Numbered from the stretch's first letter, positions 22,925 to 35,046 are shown. The stretch is 64,000 bases of DNA from Taudactylus pleione (GCA_031769625.1 JAUIMM010000689.1:751501-815500); one strand, 5' to 3'. Notes: generated by a model not told the origin, from the letters alone. Numbers and translations are program-made.

Positions 22925-23465
22925 GGGCCTGATTCAGCAAGGATCGCAACTGTAAATGTAATAGTGATTACGCACATGCAGTCTCACTGCGATAGTATGC
23001 TAATCCATTGTGATCGCTGTGCCGCCGCAGCACAACATAAGGACGCCCACTTTACCTTACACACATGCGTAATGTTTAGCAAGACTGCTAAACCATCGGT
23101 ACAATAGAGTACCATCGAAGCCCCACGCACACTTGCACAAGCTCTGACCTTACTCAGGAACTGCTAACCTTGCCGCACTCTATGAGTACTCAAGCTGTGT
23201 AAGACATCGCAGTGAATAATTTATGCACACCCAAGCAAAGGCGTTCAAACGCACTGGCACGCCTCCGTTTCACAGACCCCCCCCCCCCCGTCACCACCCA
23301 CAAACGGCAATTCCTGTCAATCATTCTGTGATGGGTCTGCGTAGCCACTGCGATCACAGTCCTTATCGCAGTGGCTTGTTCACACACTGCGATGCATACG
23401 CGCAGTACGCAACAATCAGTCGATTGCGTACATATTAGCAGTTGCGATCCTTGCTGAATCAGGCC
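22925..23465. mobile_element. GGGCCTGATTCAG inverted-repeat element with 24-bp ends
   Basis: The left end GGCCTGATTCAGCAAGGATC is mirrored exactly by GATCCTTGCTGAATCAGGCC at the right. The interior contains GCGATAGTATGC, CTGCGATCACAG-type and AGTGGCTGCGTA words with partial hairpins (for example GTAGCCACTGCGATCACAG... against ...CGCAGTGGC near 23340-23375). No transposase. Confidence 0.8.
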
Positions 23466-23661
23466 AACAGTACGGTACTAATTTATATGAAAACATAGTT
23501 TTTGGTTTTAAATCGCAACCTATATACCATATGTTGGAAAGTGTTACAAATGTACACTTTCATTACATAGTCATTATTTTTAAGGGCTCCTAAAAGTCTC
23601 TCTATAATCAACAACATTTGCACCGTATAGCAGGTATAATTTACACGTTCACAACTCTAAA

Positions 23662-23860
23662 ATGAGAGTTATGGTAAAAACTTACCTTTGTTACCTCTCT
23701 TTCTTCGAAGTCCATAGGGTCCACAGGGAGACCTTGGGGTGTAGGTTGGATCTGGATCCCGGGCACCACGCAGTTAAAGTTTTTGCTCCCAGGATTCACT
23801 GGTCCATCCTTCCTATACCCCGCCCCCTGAGCCAGAGGCAAATCTTTATCGCCTATTACA
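23662..23860 (+). mobile_element. Isolated DIRS element terminus
   Basis: GAGAGTTATGGTAAAAACTT, then TTCGAAGTCCATAGGGTCCA and CCTTGGGGTGTAGG, closely match the terminal module of the DIRS copies at 59628 and 38847. Ends near CTGAGCCAGAGGCA. No coding region follows, so this is a solo or truncated end. Confidence 0.65.
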
Positions 23861-24885
23861 TTGCATTGCGTTTTGGCGTACGCGAAAAGTGTTCGCAATT
23901 GAATACTGAAATAAGTTTCCGCTTGGCGAAAAGTCGCAATCGGCGATACTTTTTCGTGGATTCAGACTTTTCGTGGCTAATTGAATACGGGCCAAAGTGT
24001 GATAAATATGCAAAAATAAAAGAAATCCGGGAGGGAGCAAATACTTTTTTACGCTACTGTAAACAGGAGACCTCTCTGAGAGATACCCTTTCCAGCATTC
24101 ATGTCGACTAAGACAAATAAGGTTGAAGGAGCTAAATATAGATTGACAGCAGAATAATAGGACCCGGCTTTTACTTAAGATGTATTTTACTAATAATGTC
24201 TATTGATAATGTGTGATAGGGGGTAATGCAGTAAAGTTCTGCATAATTTGCTCAGATGTAAAAGAAAAATTGCGCAATTGTAAACTAAAAATTTGCGCAG
24301 TTCTAAGAACACTTTGCTTTAACTGGAAAGGTAATAATTCCATCCAATCAGGGCTCAGCACACACTCCTCTCACCCCTGATGCTCAGACAGTGATTGAGA
24401 CTGAGCCAATAGAGACACTGTAGCAGGAATAACATGCCCTGCTGCAATTTCAATATGGCTACGGGGCCAGCGACTGCACACTGCCATTAGCCTTTTAGGT
24501 GCTGACCTGGGGCAAAAATAGAAATCTACAGACCCTCTCCCGTCCAGTCCCAAGGCCCTGTTTGATCACAAGGAAGATTTTATTTAAAAAAAAAAAAATT
24601 AAATCAAAGATAAATGACTGGCAATTCCCCTAGGACCCAGTAGGCCCTAGGCGCCATTTTAAACTGGCTAATGGGTAATTTGTTCAATTCAATAAGGAAC
24701 TGGAAACATTTCTTAAGAGATTTTGGCCCATATTGACATAACATCATGCAGTTGTGGCAGAGTTCTCATCTGCGGACTGAAACTGCAAATCTCCCGTTGT
24801 GCCACATGATCCAAAACAAATGAGATCTGGTGACTCTGGAGAGAGTTGGAGTGTAATGAATTCCTTGTTATTTTAGTGGAACCAA

Positions 24886-25992
24886 CTTGATTCAGCAAGG
24901 ATCGCAGTTGCTTATACGCATGCAATTGGCCGACTAATTCGCACTGCGCGTGCATCACACTGCGCGAACCAGACACTTGCGATTGGGACTGTGGGCCTGA
25001 TTCTGAGCCAGACGCAATTAGCGCTCGCTCGTCCAGAAAATAGGGGTGGCTATTCAAATGAACCGTTCGCTCTTTGCGGTCTGATCACGCCTCTAGGTCT
25101 GAACGAGCGAACAAAACTTGCGGTCGTTTTTTGGAAAAATACGCCCCCTGGCCGCTCGCATCCTACGTCATGTCCGCTATTTATTAGATTAATTGAGTAC
25201 ATCGACCAGCGTATGAACTGCTCGCTATTCTTGTGGTTGGTTTTTGCTACCACAATCTTGCGACCAGTTCTGGCTATAAAATAACCCAGTGACGTGGTCA
25301 ATGACGCTGCTGTTTTAAATATGCACACCCATAAAACGCCCGTTTTGACCTTTAAGCACGCCTGCGTTCTGATCTCCACTCCCCGTTTTCAAGCACCTTC
25401 CCCTGTTACCACCCACATACGCCTCATTCTGTCACTCAAATTATCAGGCATTCGCTATTTTGCGAGCACATGAATTTTGACCGCACTGACTGGTTCGCGC
25501 ATGCGTATAACGATCCGTACGCATGCGCAGTTGGGCAAACATCGCTCAGAGCGAACGAGTGGCCGCTTACGAGCGGCTCTGAATCAGGCCCTGAGTTCGC
25601 AGAGGTTATGCAGACCCAAGGCAGAATGATTGACAGGAAGTGACTTTGTGGGTGCTGACGGGAGAGGGGGGGTCAGGCAAATGCAGGAATGCCAGTGCGT
25701 TTCAACATCGTTGCATGGACGTGCATAAATTAGCCACTGCGATACCAGACACAGCCTGGGGTCTCATAGCGTGCGCAGAAATAAGCAATTCCTGACTGAG
25801 GTCTGACCTGCCTTACCTGTGCATATGGGTCCGATGTTACCGATTGTTTTGCTATGATGTCCAAGTATACGGATGTGAGTAAGGGGAAGTGGGCGTCCTT
25901 ATGTTAGAATGCAAACATTTACATATCACCGCTGATATTAGCAACTGCGTTGCGTGCGTATAAGCAGAATAGCGATCCCTGCTGAATCAGGT
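24886..25992. mobile_element. GATTCAGCAAGGATCGCA inverted-repeat element (outer), interrupted
   Basis: Left end TTGATTCAGCAAGGATCGCA and right end GCGATCCCTGCTGAATCAGG match the termini of 22925-23465. The element is interrupted by a second element at 24993-25591. Confidence 0.7.
24993..25591. mobile_element. GGGCCTGATTC inverted-repeat element nested in 24886-25992
   Basis: Starts GGGCCTGATTCTGAGCC and ends GGCTCTGAATCAGGCCC. Flanked by TGT and TGA, a near-match to the 3-bp duplication seen elsewhere. It carries GCGCTCGCTCG and CGAACGAGTGGCCGC words, similar to 35817-36428. No protein. Confidence 0.7.
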
Positions 25993-26109
25993 CCATAGTA
26001 CGTCATCCTAAAGAAAGTAGCCATTAGAACAGGGGTCAGGGAACTTTTTTACCTTTTACCTCAAAATATATTTAGATACGCCGTTACCCCCTTGATTTGA
26101 AAGGAGGGA

Positions 26110-26335
26110 AATCATATAGTAGTGCCCTCATATAATGCCCCTTTAGTAGTGCCCCCATAGTTATGCCCCTGTAGTAGAGCCCCCCACATAATGCCCCTGT
26201 AGTAGTGCCCCCATATAATGCCCCTGTAGTAGTGCCCCGTTATGGCCCTGTAGTAGTGCCCCAATATAATGCCCCTGTAGTAGTGCCCCCATATAATGCC
26301 CCCATATAATGCCCCTGTAGTGCCACTTGTACAAA
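26110..26335 (+). repeat. Minisatellite, about 24-bp unit
   Basis: Repeats of ATAATGCCCCTGTAGTAGTG with CCCC spacers. The same AGTAGTGCCCC word builds the larger array at 29375-30555, and both are followed by AAAAAAACACTTA, suggesting the same host element with different array lengths. Confidence 0.85.
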
Positions 26336-26550
26336 TAAAAAAAACACTTACCTTAATCCCCGCTCCTGCATCCGCCACCGTCCTGTCCGCCCGAACGTCT
26401 CTCCCATAGCGCACATGGAGAAAGCCAAAAGCTGGAGTTCAGAAGAGAACTCCAGCCTCCAGCTAACGCGGCGCTGCAGGGAAGGAGCCGGGCACCCGCT
26501 GGTAATAACATCTCAGCGGGCGTCTGGCTTAGAGCCTCCCTGCGGCACAG

Positions 26551-26605
26551 CCGGGCATGCATATGAATCATTCTATATTATAGAATGATTCATATGCATG
26601 CCCGG
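26551..26605. repeat. Perfect 55-bp palindrome
   Basis: Arms 26551-26577 and 26579-26605 are exact reverse complements (27 bp each) around a single T. The arm contains GGGCATGCATATGAATCATT. Confidence 0.95.
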
Positions 26606-27887
26606 GTGTCCGTCCATTACCCCTAGGAATTCCATTTTTACCCCATGTGGGGTAATTTACCCCTATTCCCCGACCACTGCATTAGAAGATGGGTAAAAAG
26701 TGACCATAAAGGGATACACATGGTCATCAACAATACTCAGACAGGCTCAGGCATTTAAACACGGCTTAGTTGTTATTAAGGGTCCTAACGAATGCAAATA
26801 AACCATTCCTCACATGATTACAATTCCACCACCAGCCTGGACTGTTCACACATGGCAGGATGAATCCATGGATTCATGTTGTTTTACACCAAATTCTGAC
26901 CCTATTATCTGAATTTTACAGTGTACTTTTCTGCTTTTGTGCATCCACTTCAAATTAAGACATGCCGCGTACAGTGATATGCAACAGAGCATTCAGAGAT
27001 GCTCTATTGCCTATCACTGCTTTAACATGCTTATTTCAGTTACTGGGGGAGATGTAAGAAGCTCCGAAGCGGTATCAGCGCCGGACTGGGACTAAAAATA
27101 GGCCCTGGCATTTTAAAGCACACAGGCCCACCTCGCGTCAGCACCTGGCTCCTGGCATAGACTCCTCCCCTATCTTAGTCTATGTGCTTACACATATAAT
27201 TAATATTAGAACATAAAAGTGTACATCATTCTCTGTATTAAAATACACACAAAAGAGCACATCCTGCAGGGGATTCATACATGTGCCATATTTAAACATT
27301 TGGTATTTGGTTAGTTCTGTTAGGTAAAGCTGGCGCTACATTGGTATTATGTCACGCACAAAGTAAAGGAAAGGCATTTTCCCAATTGACCAAGGCTTAG
27401 CCTAGCAGTTGTAGAGGATTAGATGGTGTTCACTGTAGGAATTTTTTAGGGCAGGGGAGCTGAGCAGAGGAGGACACGTCTGTGCTCACCTAGCAGAGCT
27501 GTTACTACACATTTTGATGCCCTGTAGACATAAAGAGCTTTGGTTTCCCCCGACACAAAAGAATATGGTAGTATGCGCGCCGTAGGCGTGCGTCTAAAAA
27601 AATAGTTGTGTGTTCTCTAAGAAGGGGCGTGAGCACACAATAGTACCCGCAATTCAAATTATTCCATACCATACTGCCCCTTTGTCACATTACACTGCAG
27701 AGTAGTGCCCCTCATTCAAGTTACACACAGTAATGCCCCTTACACCTAGTGATCGCGCTAAATGAAAAAAGTGTGGGTCCCAGGGACCCCTCACTTTAAA
27801 AAAAATGGGGTCCTACTCCATAGTGTCTGGGTCCTATGACAATTTATGCCTCACTGCGTGTAGCGCATAAAAAAGCACAGAACAGCA
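26606..27887. other. Intronic sequence, nothing firm
   Basis: Contains scattered AGTAGTGCCCC and TAATGCCCC words near 27690-27745 related to the neighbouring minisatellites. No coding frame. Confidence 0.4.
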
Positions 27888-28845
27888 GAAGGGGTACAGA
27901 CATGAGGAGAATAGGGGGCACTTAGTACACAGAAAAGCAGAAGGGGTACAGACATGGGGAGAGGGGAACGGGTCACAGAGGTGGGAGGGCAGAATACACG
28001 GGAGAGCAGAAGGGGTACAGACAATGGGGAGACGGGAACAGGGGTCACAGAGGTGGGAGGGCAGAATACACGGGAGAGCAGAAGGGGTACAGACAATGGG
28101 GAGATGGGAACAGGAGTCACAGAGGTGGGAGGGCAGAATACACGGGAGAGCAGAAGGGGTACAGACACGGAGAGGGGAACAGGCGTCACAGAGGTGGAAG
28201 GGCAGAGTACACGGGAGAGCAGAAGGGGTACAGACACGGGGAGAGGGGAACAGGCGCCACAGAGGTGGGAGGCAGAGTATATGGGAGAGCAGAAGAGGTA
28301 CAGACATGGGGAGAGGGGAACAGGCGTCACAGAGGTGGGAGGGCAGAGTATACGGGAGAGCAGAAGGGGTACAGACATGGGGAGAGGGGAACAGGTGTCA
28401 CAGAGGTGGAAGGGCAGAGTACACCGGAGAGCAGAAGGGGTACAGACACGGAGAGAGGGGAACAGGGAGCACAAAGGTGGGAGGGCAGAGTACACGGGAG
28501 AGCAGAACATGTAGAGTCATGGGGAGAGGAGAATATGGGGCACAGAGGTGAGAGGGCAGAGTACACGGGAGGGCAGAACATGTACAGGCATGGGGAGAGG
28601 GAAACAGGGGGCACAGAGATGGGAGGGCAGAGTACATGGGAGAGCAGAACATGTACAGGCATGGGGAGAGGGGAACAGGGGGCACAGGTGGGAGGGCAGA
28701 GTACACAGGAGAGCAGAACATGTACAGATATGGGGAGAGGGGAACAGGGGGCACAGGTGGGAGGGGAGAGCAGAACATGTACAGACATGGGGAGAGGGGA
28801 ACGGGGCATAATGGAGCTGGAGAGCAGAATGAGTACAGAAGTAAG
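27888..28845 (+). repeat. Minisatellite, about 70-bp unit x 13
   Basis: Units begin ACAGACATGGGGAGAGGGGA (starts at about 28017, 28089, 28161, 28230, 28300, 28370 and 28441), followed by CACAGAGGTGGGAGGGCAGA and ACGGGAGAGCAGAA. Period 69-72 bp. Because the period is near a multiple of three in many units, long open frames appear on both strands; these are not genes. Confidence 0.95.
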
Positions 28846-28945
28846 GGGAGGCTTAGGTTTAGGTACGAAGGGTGGAGGGTTAGGTCTAGGCACGAAGGGG
28901 GGGAGGGTTAGGTTTAGGCACTAATGGGGAGGGTTAGGGGGAGAG
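28846..28945 (+). repeat. Short TTAGG-rich tract
   Basis: Three GGTTAGGTTTAGGCAC-like words directly after the 70-bp array. Similar to the middle of the TTAGG-rich elements, but no flanking element parts are visible. Confidence 0.6.
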
Positions 28946-29374
28946 GGTAAGTATGAAAAGCTCAGTTTTTAATAAACAAAAAAATTTGTTGAAAAGTGAG
29001 AAAAATATGGGAAACAATATGTGTATATATAGTTCACACTAGCTGTAATGTGTCCAAGGCACACAGTAAACAACACTCAGAGAGGGCTGTTGCAGCAATC
29101 CAATAGAACATGTTGTGGATATATAAATAAGCATATGGTACAGTACACAAGCCTCCTCCTCTATCCTGCCCAGTCACCAGCAGCTTGTAGAATCCCAGCC
29201 GTACAGACTGGGACGGCCCTAGCCCAATTTTTTTGGTAAGCAAATATATTTTTTGGTGCCCCCAGGCATATTATTGCGCATGCCCAAACAAATTAAGGGG
29301 CCGTGGTCTCATGGAAAAAGCCATAATCATTACACATACCCCTTTCTCGTCACTGTGGGAACATTCCTTTCCAT

Positions 29375-30555
29375 ATGTACCTTAATGCAGTCCACCCAGT
29401 AGTTCCCGTTATACAGTACTCCCAGTATGCAATGCCCCCAGTAGTGGTCACCCTTATGCAGGCCCCCAGTAGTGATCACCCTTATACTGTGCTCCCATTA
29501 GTTGTCCCCCCCCTGTGCAATGCAGTGCCCCAGGAGTGGGCCCCCTTATGCAGTCTCCCAGTAGTGCCCCTTATATAGCGCCCCCAGTAGTAGTCCCTCC
29601 CTATGCAGTGCCCCCAGTAGTGGTCCCCCCTATGCAGTACCCCTTATACAGCACCCCCTGTAGTGGTCCTCCCTATTCAGTGCCCCCAGTATTGGTCCCC
29701 CTTATGCAGTGCCCCTTGTGCCCCAGGAGAGGTCCTCCTTATACAGGCCTCCAGTAGTGCCCCCAGTAGTGATCCCCCCCTATGCAGTGCCCCTTATACA
29801 GTGCCCCAGTAGTGGTCCCCCCTGTGCAGTGCCCCTTGTGCCCCAGTAGTAAGCCCCTTATATAGTGTCCCCAGTAGTAGTGCCCCATATGCAGTGCCCC
29901 CAGTAGTGGTACACCCTATGCAGTGCCCCCAGTGGTAGTCCCCCCATAGTGGTACCCCTTATGCAGTGCCCTTTAAATAGTGGCCCCAGTTGTAGTCCCC
30001 CCCCAATGCAGTATCCCCAGTATTGCCCTTTATATAGAGCCCCCAGTAGTGGTCCCACGATGCAGTCCCCCCAGTGGTAGTCCCCCCTATGCAGTACCCC
30101 CAGTATTGCCTTTTATATAGAGCCCCCAGTAGTGATCCCCCGATGTAGTGCCCCCAGTATTGCCCTTTATATAGAGCTCCCAGTAGTGATGCAGTGATCC
30201 CAGTGGTAGTCCCCTCCCCTTGTAGTGCCCCTAGTAGTAGTCCTCTCCCCTTGTAGTGCCCCTAGTAGTAGTCCCCCCTTGTAGCCCCCCTAGTAGTAGT
30301 CCCCCCCCTTGTAGTGCCCCTATTAGTAGTCCCCCGATGCAGTGCCCCTACTAGTAGCCCCCCCTTGTAGTAGTAGTCCCCCTAGTAGTAATCCCCCCCA
30401 CAGTAGTACCCCTAGTAGTTGTCCCCTCCCTTGTAATAGTAGTCCCCCTAGTAGTAATCCCCCCACAGTAGTAGCACCCCTGATGCAGTGTCCTTTGTAG
30501 TTGTCCCCCCCCTTGTAGTAGTAATCCCCCCTCAGTAGTGCTACCCCCCAGTAGA
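29375..30555 (+). repeat. 1.2-kb degenerate minisatellite of CCCC and AGTAGT blocks
   Basis: Irregular repeats of TATGCAGTGCCCCCAGTAGT with GGTCCCCCC spacers, drifting to TTGTAGTGCCCCTAGTAGT toward the right end. Strongly strand-asymmetric (C on plus, G on minus). Followed by an A-rich AAACAAACAAACAAACACTTA. No coding. Confidence 0.9.
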
Positions 30556-31177
30556 CACACACATAATGAAAAAACAAACAAACAAACACTTAACTGAAAG
30601 GCAGGGGAGACAGCATGCAGGTCTTCCCCGGGATTTTGCTGAACTAGCTGCTCCCTGTTACTAGAGGTACAGCTGGTCCTCTAGCGTCTGGCAGCAGAAC
30701 ATGGCAAATGAAGAACCTCTCAAATGTCAATGTGCTACGATGTTTCCTATGCGGCGGCGGCCATTTTGGGAGAGACAATTTCAATAGTACTGTATCCATG
30801 TAGACGGACAGACCGGCCCACGCAGCCATCGGCCCTTCTGGCATTTGCCAGAAGTGCCCGATGGTCAGTCCGGCCCTGTCCAGGGCTGCATGCGGGATCT
30901 CACGATACTTGCGAGATCCCGTACAAAATTGGAGGTCTTTAAAGACCAGGCAAACACTATGAAAGAGGCCTTTCTCACAAGTGGCTATGAAGAAAAGAAA
31001 GTCACAAAAGTTCTGTAGCTGATGGTAAAACTGGACCGGAAGGAATTACTGACGAACAAACCAAAAATGGAGAAAGACGAGAAGTTCCAGTGGGCGTTCG
31101 TCTCTGACTTCAACTCACAGTATAAAGAGATAGAGAAGCCTTTTAGTAAACACTGGTCTATATTAAAAAGGGTATAC
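30556..31177. other. Intronic sequence with an inverted-repeat segment
   Basis: GACCGGCCCACGCAGCCATC near 30810 and the inverse GATGGTCAGTCCGGCC near 30860 with a CATTTGCCAGAAG centre suggest a short inverted-repeat fragment. No gene. Confidence 0.4.
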
Positions 31178-31672
31178 GTTCAGGAAGCCGGCGGACGGAA
31201 TGCCGACCGCCGGCTTCCAGACATTGTTATCCTGACTAGGGACGAAATGTAGACGCCGGTCATTCGACCGACGTCGGGAGACCGGTGCCCGCCATTCCGA
31301 TCGAGAGGATGCCGGCGCTGCTGCGGATAGCCGCAGGGGAGGGGGGGAGGGCTAGGTTTAGGGCTCCCGGGGGGGACTTTGGGTTAGGCTAGGGGGAGGG
31401 TTAGGCTAGGGGGAGGGTTAGGCACCCCCCCCCCGGGGGACTTAGGTTTAGGCGGCGGGGAAGGGGGGTTAGGTTTAGGCACTTAGAGGGGGGATTAGGG
31501 TTAGGCACGGGGGGGAAGGTTAGGGTGAGGCACCCTAAAGGTGGGTTAGGGTGTAGATTAGTTTAGTGAATACAATCGGGACAATCGGGATTTCTTCCTC
31601 TGTCAGCCAGGCGCTGTCGGGATTTGAACCACCAGTCAGGGGTCCAGTGGTAGTTCATACCGATTCCATTAA
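31178..31672 (+). mobile_element. TTAGG-rich inverted-repeat element, copy 3
   Basis: Starts with an AAGCCGGCGG/CCGCCGGCTT hairpin, then CATTCCGATCGAGAGGATGC, then GGTTAGG-type minisatellite with G runs, and ends AGTTCATACCGATTCC. Same order of parts as 15536 and 45880. Confidence 0.75.
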
Positions 31673-31675
31673 AAA

Positions 31676-32260
31676 GAGATCCTATTCTAGGGAAAAACAT
31701 TCCAAACAAACCCATACATATATATAGAAGGGCAGCCAACCTCAAAACAAAATTAGTGAGGAGCGCCCATCTAGGCGAGGTACAAAAGATCACAAACAAT
31801 AAATCCATAGGATGTAATAGATGTGGATTATGTTTGGGCTGTAGACATGTAAAGAAATTGGGAAATGAGAAAAAAGTAACAACAATAAATTTGAATGGGA
31901 AAACACATGTCATCTCATATTTCATCACATGTAACTAAAAAATTTGATTTACACAATAGAATATAGTTGCGGCACTACAAGAAACCTGAAAACCCGTATC
32001 GGAGAACATCTCTGGGAATAATAAAAATGGTTTAGATTCCCATGCCCTATCGGCACACTTCAAAGCGGTCCATAACTGTTCTACAAATGATATAAAAAAT
32101 GTTTTGGTATTAAAATAGTCAAAAAATCATGACTAAGTAAGGACAATACAGCCACTATAGCTAAAGAGGAGATGAAACTAATATATAAACATCAGACTTT
32201 AATTCCGGAAGGTCTGAATCAAGATTTTGAAGTGAAATGGTTTTTATGAAGGGTTTTTTA
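31676..32260 (+). pseudogene. Penelope-like element, C-terminal fragment (GIY-YIG region)
   Basis: Pieces in order over shifting frames: DPILGKNIPNKPI (about 31680), LVRSAHLGEVQ (31755), IGCNRCGLCLGCRHVKK (31815), then, after breaks, ENISGNNKNGLDSHALSAHF (about 32000). The cysteine-rich linker followed by a region ending in a conserved H-x-x-x-H/F is typical of the C-terminal endonuclease part of Penelope-like retroelements. Stops at 31936 and later show it is dead. Confidence 0.6.
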
Positions 32261-32840
32261 AGATGTATTATTCAGTCTGATTTTAACATTTTCTCTTTTG
32301 TGTGATTTTATCTTAAGTGTTGATTTTATTGATATTGTTTTATTCTGTATGTTTAAATTAAGATATTTGGGTAGTACCCTCGTGCTTAAGGAGACTAAGA
32401 TGGCCACCGCCCCTCAAAACAAATGAGGAAGCATGCTATACAGTTTGAGCTCTGGTAGACTGAGTCACATCCGGATACCCCACCACGTGTCCAGCGGCAA
32501 GACTGGAGTTGGAGCACGTGGAGGAAGGCATCCCACGCGTCTGCTGTGACTCGCGGGATGCGCCGGAAGTGACGCGAGGAGGACACGTGATGAGAGCCGG
32601 AAGTGACGCGGCACCACGTGTTTAGGACAGGGGCTCTCACCGGGACCATGCTTATTGCATTCCCGGGAAAATACAGGATGGGGGCCCAACCACTTGATAT
32701 GGTTCTGGAGTGGAATGCAATTATTGTTTAATTGGTTAGGTGATATAAAGTGCCCATATTTGGATAAGTCCAACACACCTTGATAAAGATCCCCAGGAGA
32801 GCGGATTGAAACACGTTGGTTCATGGGACTTTTTATTTTT
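32261..32840 (+). mobile_element. Probable 3' region of the Penelope-like element
   Basis: Follows the coding remnant directly. It ends in CTTGATAAAGATCCCCAGGA...GCGGATTGAAACACGTT (32779-32815), a degenerate version of a hammerhead-type tail: stem ATCC/GGAT, then GAAAC. The start of that core is imperfect, so catalysis is unlikely. Confidence 0.45.
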
Positions 32841-33384
32841 TATAACTACACATCCATTAGCCATTGATGTTTTGGATGATTCAAATGCACATTTATCATT
32901 TGACCTATTATTTCACTATGGGGGTTTGTTTGGATTTCCGGACTCCACTTCCCTCACATGTATACTAGGTCGTGATTACTTCTTTTTATAATTATATGTT
33001 TTAATCTTTGTCCGTTTTTGTTGGTGACATTACATTTGTTGAATATAATATAAACCTCAGAGTCCTGACATCTCCCCCACTGTCATCTTCCTGTCAGATT
33101 GAACCTGTCTGGCCATTCTCCTATGACATCTCTCATTAACAAGGAGATTTCACCCACAGAACTGCAGCTCGCTAGATACTTTTTGTTTTGCGCATTATTC
33201 TTTGCAACTCTAGAGACTGATGTGCATGAAAATTCAGAGATCTCAGCAGTTTCTACTCAAATCACCCTGTCGATTATCAACAATCACTCCATGGTCACAG
33301 TCACTAAGAACGCATTTCTTCCCCATTCTATGCATGCTTTTATGCATAGAGTTTCTGTTACATTGTCACGTTACTAGGGTTTGT

Positions 33385-33745
33385 AGCAGAAAGTAGGATT
33401 TCTTGGAGCAGGCTGCAATATACTAGAACTGGTGCCCGGAGCATGACTGACTCAGGCTGCAGGAAACACTGGAACTGGGTGCCGGAAGCACAACTGAAGC
33501 ATGCTGCAATAACATATGCTGTGGAGCAATACTGGAGCTGGTTTGCTGGATTGCACTGTAGCGGAATACTGTGCAACAATACTGGAGCAGGTTTCCTGGA
33601 ACACACTAAGGCTGAATGCTGTGAAGCAATTGCTGAAGCAGGTGTGCTGGAACACACTAAAACAAATTATTGAAGCAGATGTGCTGAAACACACTGAGGC
33701 AGATTGCTGAGAAGCAAATACTGGAAGAAGTAATGAAGTAAGGCA
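33385..33745 (+). repeat. Degenerate tandem repeat, unit roughly 50-60 bp
   Basis: Recurring words GGCTGCA(G/A)..ACTGGAACTGG, GCAATACTGGAGCTGG, GGAACACACTAAGGCTGAA and AGCAGATGTGCTG. Units are diverged. Open frames on both strands are by-products. Confidence 0.6.
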
Positions 33746-34032
33746 AAACAGCATCCTGCTTAACGCAATCTTCAGATAGAGTTATTATCGTAGGGCTCTC
33801 TCCCAGTATTATTTACTAAAAGAATGCAAATTTAAAGGCTTGGAGTAGTTTTTTTACGAAAACTGCTCCAAAAGCCCATTGATACATTTAAGTGATACTA
33901 ATATAATGTGAAAAGGGTGTGAAGACACCAGTTTTCACATTATTTTAGTAAAAAAGGATTGAAAAATAGGACCCAAAGTATTAAATACTGTTTCAATATG
34001 TAAGTTCTACTGGCTTAATAAAACAAGACTAT

Positions 34033-34214
34033 GGGGGCATATGTATCAAAGCTTGATGTGAGATAAAATTGTGATGTGAGATATATATCACCAACCAATC
34101 AGCTTCTAACTTACATTTTGCAGGCTGTGTTTAAGAAATGATAGTTTGGAGCTGATTGGTTGGTGACTTATATTTCACAATTTTATTCAAATCAAGCTTT
34201 GATACATATGCCCC
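34033..34214. mobile_element. Short inverted-repeat element, GGGGCATATGTATCAAAG ends
   Basis: Left GGGGCATATGTATCAAAGCT is mirrored by AGCTTTGATACATATGCCCC at the right. About 180 bp with internal partial symmetry (CCAACCAATCAGCTTC against GAGCTGATTGGTTGG). Termini resemble frog PIF/Harbinger short elements. Confidence 0.85.
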
Positions 34215-34217
34215 TAA

Positions 34218-34409
34218 GGGCCTTATTTATCAACAAGTTTTATCACTCAAAATTAGTGATAAAACTCACTGTGTATGAAAATGGTGCTCCAGCCAATCAT
34301 CTGTTTGAAAAATGACAGTTGGGAGCTGATTGGCTGGAGCACCATTTATCATACACAGCGAGTTTTGTCACTCGTTCTGAATGATAAAACTTGTTGATAA
34401 ATAAGGCCC
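34218..34409. mobile_element. Short inverted-repeat element, GGGCCTTATTTATCAAC ends
   Basis: Left GGGCCTTATTTATCAACAAG is mirrored by CTTGTTGATAAATAAGGCCC. Almost the whole 192 bp folds back, with GGTGCTCCAGCCAATCA against TGATTGGCTGGAGCACC. Only TAA separates it from the preceding element. Confidence 0.9.
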
Positions 34410-35046
34410 AATGTCTGTTCGTTTACAATCTGCATTTATTCATGCCTAAAGAAAAACTGTGACATTCTATGGCAAGGGTTTGCAAAATACTACCCACTGC
34501 CCCAACTACCATACCACATACAGATGCCTGACCGAGCACCCATGAGCACAAACTGTCCCAGCGACTCTTGTGATACGTGTGCTACTGGTACCCCCAACAC
34601 ACACTGTACACTGCACCAGAAATATCTGCTATGGGAGCAGACAGAGGCTCGCACCAGCTTTAGCCAATAAACACAAGCTGGGCGCTGACTGGATAGACAG
34701 ACAGTCCCCTATATGCACCACAAAGTAAGCAAACTGCCAGTTTGTGTCGCTTAGTTTGCCATGAAAGTTGGATCTTGTGTCATCTGTCTCAGCAAATATG
34801 TCACAATACCACAAAGGCTGTGGAATCACTTCAATACCATTTTATTTTTACTCTGGGCATTGACTTGACAGTCTAGTACTGTAGGTATTTAAAAAAGTAT
34901 CAAGTAATGAATTAATGATTGTAATGATTATCCTTTTGTGAAGATTAAACAAGGTGCTCAAATCCCTGGTGCAAAGATATGTGTTTATCATCATAGATTA
35001 TTGCAATGTTTTAAAAATAAATAAATAATTATTCATAATAAATTAC

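Noticed and set aside
27888..28845. Regularly spaced repeats resembling a CRISPR array
   Set aside because: Whole units repeat with no unique spacers, in a vertebrate context; it is a minisatellite.
27851..28924. Long frames of up to 219 codons on both strands
   Set aside because: Produced by a minisatellite whose unit is close to a multiple of three; repetitive products on both strands.
29375..30589. Proline/valine-rich and glycine-rich frames
   Set aside because: Translation of the CCCC/AGTAGT minisatellite.
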